Assembly: GCF_014054725.1 (NCBI RefSeq)
Contig: NZ_CP059563.1
Location: 348,868-412,867, forward strand
Direction of reading: 5' to 3'
From: Conchiformibius steedae
Lineage (GTDB): Bacteria > Pseudomonadota > Gammaproteobacteria > Burkholderiales > Neisseriaceae
Length of the DNA: 64,000 bases
Part shown: piece by piece, positions 9,426-16,617 of the stretch
Layout: each line of letters opens with the position of its first letter
Position numbering within the stretch: position 1 is the first letter of the stretch
Notes under the pieces: model-generated
Told to the model about the DNA's origin: nothing
The model's database searches: none
Seen by the model: the letters and a program-made list of their open reading frames with translations, nothing else
Made by a program: the position numbers and the translations under genes

Positions 9426-12050
9426 TTAGAAACGGGCTTCCACGGTTACATTAAAATTGCGTCCGGGGGAAGTGAATCGGTCAATACCGGCGTGGGTTTT
9501 GTTGTCCACACGGTTTACCGTGCCAAATTCGCGGATGCTGCGTAAGGCATCCCAAGTATAGTATTTTTTGTTGGTCAGGTTATTCACGCCTGCGCGTAAG
9601 GTAAAGTGTCTGCCAAAATGACGGTACACACTGGCATCGGCTATGGTGTAGGATTTACTGTGCTTGGCAAAGGGCCACGGATTGCTTAAATCGTCGTTGC
9701 TGTGAATGGTGTCTTGGGGCTTTTTACGCGCAGTGTGGCTTAAATGCAAGGCTGCGCCCCATTTTTTAGACGGGGCATCGTAGCCGATATTCCACACGGC
9801 AGACCACGGCGACAGGGCATTGATGGGATAGGATTTTCCGTCTGCGGCTTTGGCTTTGCCTTTGATATAGGTGGCGGTTAAGCCTGTGTACATACCTTTA
9901 GGTAAACCGATGCTGTCTAACTGCCAACGGCTTTTCCATTCCAATCCGCGCACATAGGCAGAGGAACGGTTTTGGTTTTGCCACACCACAGCAGGGAAGC
10001 TGTCGCGGGCAAACGGCATCACGCCCAAGCCCAAATACGCCAGTTCAATAAAGTTGCGATAACGGGTGTTAAAGCCCGATAAGGTAAACGAACCTGCTTT
10101 CCCGTTGGCACTGATACCCAATTCCAGATTGCGGGCGGTTTCGCTTTTGAGTTTGGGATTGGCTTTCAGGTAAAAATCGGGGTGTGGGAACATTAACCAC
10201 AGTTCGTCTGTGGTGGGGGCGCGGAAACCGTTAGAGGCTTTTGCCATCAAGGAAAGGTGGTTGTTGGGTCGCCAATCCACGCCCAGCGAATAGCTGGTAC
10301 CGCCGTGCTTCAGGCTGCTGCCTAATTCAGGAAGAACTTTGGCAACCGTGCCAGTGTAGTTGCCATCGTTTTTGGCGTTGCTGACACTGCGGTCGTAACG
10401 CACGCCCATATTCAAACGCCATTGACGGCGTTCGCCCAAGCTCAAGGCATTGTTCCAGTAAATGTAACGGCTTTTGGAACGGGTTTTCAACAGGAAAATA
10501 TCGTCGTTGCGGTTGGCGGTGGCGATGTGCGGGGCAAACAGTTTTACCCAATAGGTTACGTTATCGTTGTCGTTGTCGTTGGTTTGCAAACCGCCGCCGT
10601 ATTGGATTTGCCAATCGGCACGCTCAAACGGCAGGTGTTTGTCTGCTTGCAGTGCGGCGCGGCGGGTGGTTTGGTGGATTTGACGGTACATGTGCAGGGC
10701 TTCGGAATTAAAGCCTTTGTCCAAATAGTTGGCAGGCAAATCCCATGTCCATGTTGCCATGGTGATTTTTTGTTTGTCCCAAGTCAGTTTGAGTTTGTCC
10801 CAAGGTCCTTTTTCTAAAGTGCCTTGATATTCAAAACCGATGCGGCGGCGGTAGCTGACATCGTTGCGGTGACGCACATCGCCGCTGGGGTCTTCCGAAC
10901 CGAGATTTTTGGGTGTCCACAAATTAGAAAGTTCTTTGGTTTGGCGTTCTAAACGGGATTCTTCAAACACGCCGCCTAAATAGTGGTTGTAATTGAGACG
11001 GTAGCCTGTTTTAAACAGGGTGGTTTGGTTTTCCCATGTTTGCGGGTCGGGTTTGCCGCGCGATACGCCGTAGGCTTTTTCGCTGCGGGTGCTGCCGCTG
11101 TTGTTAAACACGGAAGAAATAGGGGTGTCGCTGGTGAGTTTGGTTTCTTTTTCGTCTGCGCGATTGGCGGTTTCTGCGCCCTGACGACGGGTGTGTACCA
11201 GCAGGGTTTCCCAACCGCCCAGTTTACCCGCAAAAGTAATGCTGGAAAAACGTTGTTTGTTGCGGCTTAAATAACCTGCTTTCGCGCCCAAATAATAGGG
11301 CTTGTCTTCGTGAACGTAATCTTCGGCGGATTTGGTTTTGTAATTTACCGCGCCGCCGAGTGCGCCACTGCCTGATTTCAACGAATCTGCACCCTTACTG
11401 ATGGTGACTTCGGAAAAGTTTTCAATTTCGGCGGTATTGCGGTTGGCGTTGTAGTTGCCGTATGCGCCAAACAGTTCTTGGAAGGCTTCGGAAGAACGGC
11501 TTTCGGCTTGTGCCAAACCATCTACATTGATGGCAACGCGGTCTTTATCCACGCCACGAATGGCAAAACCATTTGAGCCTGTGCGTCCGCCTTCCACCAC
11601 GCTTACCCCTGTTTCGTAACGGGTGAGGTCGTGTTCGTCATGTACCATCTGTTCATCAAGGGCTTTGCGCTTGGTGCGGGTTTCGCCAAGTTTGTCGCTA
11701 CTGCGGCGTTTGCCAACGGCTTCAAGCTGCTTGAGTGTTTTGCCTTCGTCTGCGTTGTTGTCGGCAGCCAAGGCAGGCGCAGTGGCGGGAACGAGCAATA
11801 AGGCAGGCAGTACGGCACGCCATAAAGAAGTTTTGGGCTGTTCGGACAACACGGTGCAGGGATAGGGGCTAATCGGTGCGGGGGCAAGATTGCGGTAAGT
11901 CGCCAATACGGTCGGCACAGGGCGATGCGACAAACGTCCGTGCATTTTGTAATCGGCTTTGCTGCGGCTGCGGGCGGCGACACCACCGGGGGTTTTACCT
12001 ACGGCGCGGCGGTTCGGATGGCGTTTTTTCTTTTGATGAACGGAAGACAT
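9426..12050 (-). CDS. hpuB: TonB-dependent haemoglobin receptor, HpuB-like
   Basis: An outer-membrane TonB-dependent receptor of the haemoglobin/transferrin family. The plug domain shows DLTRYETGVSVVEGG, GFAIRGVDKDRVAINVDGLA and GADSLKSGSGALGGAVNY, as in Neisseria HpuB, and the barrel ends in NVTVEARF with the usual terminal Phe. It would take haem from haemoglobin with HpuA as lipoprotein partner. ATG 12050 has GGGGA upstream and gives 874 residues. However, the signal peptide (core LPALLLVPATAPALA, cleavage near 95/96) then begins only after a basic leader of about 67 residues. A GTG at 11852 would start right at the signal peptide. Frame and family are certain; the start is not. Confidence 0.93.
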   Translation of the reverse strand: MSSVHQKKKRHPNRRAVGKTPGGVAARSRSKADYKMHGRLSHRPVPTVLATYRNLAPAPISPYPCTVLSEQPKTSLWRAVLPALLLVPATAPALAADNNADEGKTLKQLEAVGKRRSSDKLGETRTKRKALDEQMVHDEHDLTRYETGVSVVEGGRTGSNGFAIRGVDKDRVAINVDGLAQAESRSSEAFQELFGAYGNYNANRNTAEIENFSEVTISKGADSLKSGSGALGGAVNYKTKSAEDYVHEDKPYYLGAKAGYLSRNKQRFSSITFAGKLGGWETLLVHTRRQGAETANRADEKETKLTSDTPISSVFNNSGSTRSEKAYGVSRGKPDPQTWENQTTLFKTGYRLNYNHYLGGVFEESRLERQTKELSNLWTPKNLGSEDPSGDVRHRNDVSYRRRIGFEYQGTLEKGPWDKLKLTWDKQKITMATWTWDLPANYLDKGFNSEALHMYRQIHQTTRRAALQADKHLPFERADWQIQYGGGLQTNDNDNDNVTYWVKLFAPHIATANRNDDIFLLKTRSKSRYIYWNNALSLGERRQWRLNMGVRYDRSVSNAKNDGNYTGTVAKVLPELGSSLKHGGTSYSLGVDWRPNNHLSLMAKASNGFRAPTTDELWLMFPHPDFYLKANPKLKSETARNLELGISANGKAGSFTLSGFNTRYRNFIELAYLGLGVMPFARDSFPAVVWQNQNRSSAYVRGLEWKSRWQLDSIGLPKGMYTGLTATYIKGKAKAADGKSYPINALSPWSAVWNIGYDAPSKKWGAALHLSHTARKKPQDTIHSNDDLSNPWPFAKHSKSYTIADASVYRHFGRHFTLRAGVNNLTNKKYYTWDALRSIREFGTVNRVDNKTHAGIDRFTSPGRNFNVTVEARF

Positions 12051-12065
12051 GCTCAATCCCCAATC

Positions 12066-13067
12066 TTACTGAAGCGGATTCAAATCCGATGAATCATCTT
12101 TGTATTGCTCATTAACACGTTTGCCGCCAAATACGGTATCCAAACTGCGGTTGCCGTCAAACACGATTTTGCCGCCAATTTCTTCGGTGGCAGGTCCGGT
12201 AATTTCAACGTATTTACCATAACCGTAAGTGCGCGGTTCGCCGAAAAAGCGTCCGTCCACCTGTCCGATTTTGCCTGCTGATTGTGCCGTACCCGAAAAG
12301 GCATTGCCTTGAATATCCACATTCTTTAATTCTACGTCTGCGCCAAAATCGCTGTTGCCAACAATTGTTCCGCCCATTTTTCCTGTATTGAAGTTGGCGG
12401 TAAACAGCGACACTACAGGTTCGCCTTTGGAATTGGTATAGGATTTGGGTGTGTAGGACGAACTGACAAACTGTCCGTCTTTCACGCGCAATGCCCACAC
12501 TTCGTAAGTGGCTTTGCCTTTAATGTCGCGTACTTTTTCGTGGCTTCCGCCTGGCATCAAGGCAGGGTCGGACACCATGCCGCCCACAAACAATTCGCCG
12601 TTGCCCCACGCGCCAAAACGGACGTGTTTCAAATCGGTTGCCGCTGCATAACGGAACACGCCGCCGCCGCTGCAACACACCATCATTTTGCCGTGTTTTT
12701 CGGTATTTTGCCCCTGATGTCGGGTTTCCATTTTCCAAGACGGGCTAAACGAACTGGGTACAATCGGATTGGTAAACTCGCTGAAGCGGTACAGCGTGCC
12801 GTCTTTGGTGCGGTACATCAATTCGGGTTCGGGCGTGCCGGTAAAGCGTGCAGGGACATCCACTGCTTCCAGTTGTCCGCTGGGTGTATCGGCAGTGCTG
12901 AGGGTTTGCATCCGTGCAGGCAGGGTTTCATTGGGTTTAAACGATTGATTATTGTTGGCAGAGGGTAAAGTGGGGATATCCACAGGTCCTTTTGGTTCGG
13001 TGATGCTGCTGCCCGCGCACCCGCCCAATACACAGACCAAGCTCACGGCAATACAAATGGTTTTCAT
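12066..13067 (-). CDS. hpuA: HpuA-like surface lipoprotein, Slam client
   Basis: A 333-residue lipoprotein with a lipobox ending in LGGC (Cys17) followed by AGSS. A glycine/threonine-rich beta domain carries the client-type patterns FTANFNTGKMGGTIVG, IQGNAFSGTAQ and EEIGGKIVFDG, like the C-terminal barrel of HpuA/TbpB-type proteins. In Neisseria and Kingella, HpuA binds haemoglobin at the cell surface and hands it to HpuB. The gene is 15 nt upstream of hpuB, has AGGAA before its ATG, and is divergent from a slam, the translocon type that flips such lipoproteins to the surface. The shared 167-nt promoter region holds a Fur-like box. Confidence 0.86.
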   Translation of the reverse strand: MKTICIAVSLVCVLGGCAGSSITEPKGPVDIPTLPSANNNQSFKPNETLPARMQTLSTADTPSGQLEAVDVPARFTGTPEPELMYRTKDGTLYRFSEFTNPIVPSSFSPSWKMETRHQGQNTEKHGKMMVCCSGGGVFRYAAATDLKHVRFGAWGNGELFVGGMVSDPALMPGGSHEKVRDIKGKATYEVWALRVKDGQFVSSSYTPKSYTNSKGEPVVSLFTANFNTGKMGGTIVGNSDFGADVELKNVDIQGNAFSGTAQSAGKIGQVDGRFFGEPRTYGYGKYVEITGPATEEIGGKIVFDGNRSLDTVFGGKRVNEQYKDDSSDLNPLQ

Positions 13068-13187
13068 CGGTTTTCCTCAAAATCGTTTGGCACGGGGCAA
13101 ATCCCCGTTGCAACAGGGCAATACACAGATTTGCCTGACCATGTACGCCATGATTTCGCAGCAAACCTATCAGCGGCAAATAATAAA

Positions 13188-13206
13188 TGATATGATTATT
13201 ATTATC
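13188..13206. promoter_or_regulatory. Fur-like box between hpuA and slam
   Basis: TGATATGATTATTATTATC matches 13 of 19 positions of the Fur consensus GATAATGATAATCATTATC. It lies in the only divergent promoter space of the haem locus, so iron-bound Fur could repress both the hpuA-hpuB-hemO unit and the slam. Confidence 0.6.
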
Positions 13207-13234
13207 AATCAAAATCCCCAGCGTACCGTCTCCG

Positions 13235-14626
13235 ATGTTAAGAAGCAATTGGCTGCACATTATTTTTTTATGCGCCTGCTGGCAAGCCCACGCACAAATC
13301 CCGTCCGACACTGTTTGGGACAATCAGCGTTTGCAGCAGCAACCCGAATTATTGGAACGGCTGCTTATTGATGCCATGGACGGCAGCGATGCCAAGCTGT
13401 TGGCATCTTTAAACGAAGCCTATGCCCAACTGCCACAAGCCGATGAGTTGTTAAAAATGCGGGCGCAAGCCGTATTGCTGCGTTTAAATGGACGTTTGGA
13501 CGAAGCCGAAGACCTGTATCGCCGTTTGCCGCACGACCACTCCAACCATTTGCGCGACCGTTTGGACGAAGCCGCTGTTTTATTTGAAAACGGCAAAACC
13601 CGTGAAGCCGATGCTGCATTCGCCGCACTCGCCGAAGAAACCCTGCCTGCCGCCGTTCACGCCAATATCGCCCGTTTCCGTCACGCCATCGCCCGCCGCC
13701 AACAATGGCAGTGGGGTTTTGCGCTGCAACCCGTTTATAACGACAACATCAACAACGCCCCGCCGCCGCATTGTTTAAACGGCGTGTACTGCACCCGCAC
13801 CACCGCGCAAAGCGCATACGGTGGCAGTTACGCCATACAGCTTGCCAAAACACAGCCCCTGCATGGCAAACACAATCTGGCAGTACAGCTTCAACATGAT
13901 GGCACATTTTATTTTGGGCAAAACGGTTACAATGAAGCATCGGCGCGTGCTGCTTTGGGCTGGCAATACCGCGATGCCCGACATGAATGGTCGCTGCTGC
14001 CGTTTTACCAAATCCGTTTAGAAGGGGCAGAATCGTTTAGTGGCAACCGTGCGGCGCGTGCTTTGCCTTACGCACACCGACACACTTTGGGAACGCGCTT
14101 GGCTTGGGCATACCGCCCCGACAGATACAGCTTGTTCCGCATTCAATTGGAAGCGCAACGCCACCGCTACCGCGACGCTGCCTACGCACAACGTCAAGAC
14201 GGTAATCAATGGTCGTCAGCCATATCGTTTGCCAAACAAATCACGCCGCAAGCTTCGCTGTCTGCTGCTTACCGTTATGAATTATTCCGCCCCAAACACC
14301 AGCATATCGGCGCATTTGAAAACAATGCTGCGTTTCAGTTTCATGGATTATCGGGCGTGTGGTCGCAACATTGGCAAGGCACAGGTACAGACACGCGCTT
14401 GTCGGCGCATTACGGCATCAGACAATATCGCGGCATCGCGGCATTCGGCACGCAGGCACAGCGCAACCGCGAATACGGCGCGGGTATTGCCGTCAGTCAG
14501 CGGCAACTGCAATGGCGCGGCTGGCAACCCGTTTTGTTTTACCAACACAGTCGCATCCGCAGCAATATGCCGTGGGCGCAACGGCGCAAGCGTTCGTTCG
14601 GTATCGGCTTGGAAGCGGGATTTTGA
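13235..14626 (+). CDS. slam: surface lipoprotein assembly modifier (Slam), haem locus
   Basis: A 463-residue outer-membrane protein. It has a signal peptide ending near QAHA (residue 20), an N-terminal helical TPR-like region (about 35-150, with repeated DEAEDLYRRL- and EADAAFAALAE-type helices), then a beta barrel from about 155 (QWQWGFALQPVYNDNINNAP) to the terminal Phe. This is the DUF560/Slam architecture. Slams move client lipoproteins such as TbpB, fHbp and HpuA to the outer face. Position opposite hpuA strongly suggests HpuA is its client, as for Neisseria Slam2. The ATG at 13235 gives the complete signal peptide. The Fur-like box lies 28 nt upstream. Confidence 0.9.
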   Translation: MLRSNWLHIIFLCACWQAHAQIPSDTVWDNQRLQQQPELLERLLIDAMDGSDAKLLASLNEAYAQLPQADELLKMRAQAVLLRLNGRLDEAEDLYRRLPHDHSNHLRDRLDEAAVLFENGKTREADAAFAALAEETLPAAVHANIARFRHAIARRQQWQWGFALQPVYNDNINNAPPPHCLNGVYCTRTTAQSAYGGSYAIQLAKTQPLHGKHNLAVQLQHDGTFYFGQNGYNEASARAALGWQYRDARHEWSLLPFYQIRLEGAESFSGNRAARALPYAHRHTLGTRLAWAYRPDRYSLFRIQLEAQRHRYRDAAYAQRQDGNQWSSAISFAKQITPQASLSAAYRYELFRPKHQHIGAFENNAAFQFHGLSGVWSQHWQGTGTDTRLSAHYGIRQYRGIAAFGTQAQRNREYGAGIAVSQRQLQWRGWQPVLFYQHSRIRSNMPWAQRRKRSFGIGLEAGF

Positions 14627-14729
14627 CGCGGGCTGTGGCGGATTTGCCATGACTTTGCCCGTGCTGGTGTAAACTGCCTTGTTGAACCGCTTTATTTTCG
14701 GCATAATGGCGTTTTCGTTTCCCATTCAC

Positions 14730-14832
14730 TGCAAAGAAAGGATTTTTATCATGACAATGTTTGCCTGTTTCTTTCTTTGCAGCCCGAATCCTTAATACGG
14801 TTCTTTCCCAACGCCGTATCGGGCTGCTTTTC
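14730..14832 (+). promoter_or_regulatory. possible attenuator/leader region before rtcB
   Basis: Two hairpins lie side by side and share bases. TGCAAAGAAAG (14730-14740) pairs perfectly with CTTTCTTTGCA (14771-14781), with the mini-gene ATG in the loop. GCAGCCCGA (14779-14787) pairs with TCGGGCTGC (14819-14827), reinforced by an inner ATACGG/CCGTAT, and is followed by TTTT like a terminator. The GCA at 14779-14781 belongs to both stems, so they compete. This resembles an attenuator; which signal it senses is inference only. Confidence 0.45.
14751..14795 (+). CDS. possible 14-residue leader peptide
   Basis: A mini-ORF MTMFACFFLCSPNP with a good site AAAGGA 8 nt before the ATG. Three of the 14 residues are Phe and two are Cys, within a short cluster. 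It ends between two competing hairpins upstream of rtcB. Translation attenuation of the pheA/pheS type is one reading; a chance ORF is the other. Confidence 0.35.
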   Translation: MTMFACFFLCSPNP

Positions 14833-14909
14833 CCCAATTTTGCCAAACCGCTTGATGCGGATTGGTATTTTGTTGTGCCGTTTATACGGCATATGGAAAG
14901 CAACTCTAT

Positions 14910-15977
14910 ATGGGCAATTCTTATCCTGTTGTTATCATTCGCAATCAAAATACTTGGATTGAAGGTGCTGCCGAGCAGCAATTAAAGACGACTGCTGCTT
15001 TGGCGGGTATGCGCCGCGTGGCGGGCATGCCTGATTTGCACCCCGGACGCGGTTATCCCGTGGGCGCGGCATTTTTCAGCAGTGGCGTACTGTATCCGGC
15101 GCTGATTGGCGGCGACATCGGTTGCGGCATGGCGTTGTGGCAAACCGAACTGCCTGCCCGCCGCGCCAAAGCCGACAAACTCGCCAAACAATTGGGCAGT
15201 ATTGATGCGCCTTTGGCGGGCGATGTTCCCGCCACCATTGGCGGCGGCAACCATTTTGCCGAATTGCAAACTGTAGATGCGGTTTACCTGCCCGAATATC
15301 TGCCCGCAGCCCTTGCACCTGACAAACTGCTGTTGTTGGTACACAGCGGTTCGCGCGGTTTGGGCGGGGAAATCCTGCGCCGCCACATTGACCAGCACGG
15401 ACACCGCGGTCTGCCCGATGCCGAAGCCGCCGATTATCTGGCAGAACACGATGCCGCCGTAGCGTTCGCCGTCCGCAACCGCGCCGCCATCGCCCAACGC
15501 ATGCTGGAACGCTGGCGCAGCAGCGGGCAATGCCTGCTGGATTTAAGCCATAATTTTGTAGAAGCCTGCCAACTAAACGGCGAACACGGCTGGGTGCACC
15601 GCAAAGGCGCGACACCCGCCAATCAAGGTTTGGCGGTGATTCCGGGGTCGCGTGGCGATTACAGCTATTTGGTGATGCCCGCAGCCGATACCGCTTTGTC
15701 GCTGTATTCGCTGGCACACGGCGCAGGTCGCAAATGGCAGCGCAGCGAATGTAAAGGACGTTTGTCGCACAAATATCCTGCTGACAGCCTGCGTAAAACC
15801 GCTTTGGGCAGCACTGTGGTCTGCGCCGACAAACACTTACTGTACGAAGAAGCCCCGCAAGCCTACAAAAACATCGACAGTGTGGTACAGGCTTTGTGTG
15901 ATGCAGGCTTGGTGCGCGTGGTGGCAAGGCTTAAACCCGTGCTGACCTACAAAACTGCGGGAGGGTGCGAAGCATGA
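14910..15977 (+). CDS. rtcB: RtcB-family RNA ligase (RtcB2 type)
   Basis: A 355-residue RNA ligase of the RtcB family, shorter than classical RtcB (about 400-480). It shows MPDLHPGRGYPVGAAF, the metal-site motif GGDIGCGMA, GGGNHFAELQ, HSGSRGLGG, DLSHNFVEA and LAHGAGRKWQRSE with the histidine that is guanylated in the family. RtcB joins RNA 3'-phosphate or cyclic phosphate to 5'-OH ends. ATG 14910 has GGAAAG 9 nt upstream. Its stop overlaps prfH by 4 nt (ATGA), which points to the RtcB2-PrfH pair described for repair of ribosomes cut in the decoding centre. Confidence 0.88.
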   Translation: MGNSYPVVIIRNQNTWIEGAAEQQLKTTAALAGMRRVAGMPDLHPGRGYPVGAAFFSSGVLYPALIGGDIGCGMALWQTELPARRAKADKLAKQLGSIDAPLAGDVPATIGGGNHFAELQTVDAVYLPEYLPAALAPDKLLLLVHSGSRGLGGEILRRHIDQHGHRGLPDAEAADYLAEHDAAVAFAVRNRAAIAQRMLERWRSSGQCLLDLSHNFVEACQLNGEHGWVHRKGATPANQGLAVIPGSRGDYSYLVMPAADTALSLYSLAHGAGRKWQRSECKGRLSHKYPADSLRKTALGSTVVCADKHLLYEEAPQAYKNIDSVVQALCDAGLVRVVARLKPVLTYKTAGGCEA

Positions 15978-16609
15978 ACAACGTTTGTTTACTGATTTCC
16001 ACCGCACAAGGTCCTGCCGAATGCCGTTTGTTTGCCCGCTTTATTGCCAACACCGTTTGCCGCGAAGCCGCCGCACAAGGTTTGCGCTGCCAAGTCCTGC
16101 AATCGCAAAGCGACCAATACGGTTTGCGTTCCGCCCTGTTGCAACTGACAGGCACACACGCTGCCACCGCCGCCGCGCGATGGTTGGGTACATGGCAATG
16201 GATTTGTCCCAGCCCGCTGCGTCCGCAGCATCCGCGTAAAAACTGGTTTGTAGCCGTATCGTTGGCAGCACATTCCCCTGAATACGCTGACCACGCAGCA
16301 GACAATATCCGTTTCAGCACCTGTCGCGCCCGTGGCAACGGCGGACAGCACCTGAACAAAACCGAAAGTGCCGTCCGTGCCGTACATCTGCCCAGTGGAT
16401 TAAGCGTGCGCGTAGAAAACCGCCGCAGCCAGCACGCCAACAAAAAACAAGCACGTTTGCTGCTGGCAGAAAAACTATTGCATCGGCAACAACAAAACCA
16501 ACGCCATACCGAACAGCAAAACCACCGCCAGCGTCATGATTTGGAACGCGGCAACGCCGTCAGACAGTACCGTGGCAGCGGTTCTTACCCCATACCTATT
16601 GAAAATTAA
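15974..16609 (+). CDS. prfH: peptide chain release factor H
   Basis: A 211-residue class-I release-factor-like protein without the codon-recognition domain. The RF catalytic domain starts near FSTCRARGNGGQHLNKTESA, whose GGQ triplet is the peptidyl-tRNA hydrolysis motif, and is followed by SVRVENRRSQHANKKQA and a very basic Gln/His/Arg-rich tail. Together with RtcB2 it is known to free ribosomes stalled by 16S rRNA cleavage so that the ligase can reseal the RNA. It is translationally coupled to rtcB by a 4-nt overlap and followed after 8 nt by an AAA ATPase gene. Confidence 0.9.
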   Translation: MNNVCLLISTAQGPAECRLFARFIANTVCREAAAQGLRCQVLQSQSDQYGLRSALLQLTGTHAATAAARWLGTWQWICPSPLRPQHPRKNWFVAVSLAAHSPEYADHAADNIRFSTCRARGNGGQHLNKTESAVRAVHLPSGLSVRVENRRSQHANKKQARLLLAEKLLHRQQQNQRHTEQQNHRQRHDLERGNAVRQYRGSGSYPIPIEN

Positions 16610-16617
16610 GGAAAAAA

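Noticed and set aside
15076..15927. A 283-codon minus-strand frame opposite rtcB
   Set aside because: Shadow frame with Arg/Cys/Pro-rich low-information translation; the plus strand is clearly RtcB.
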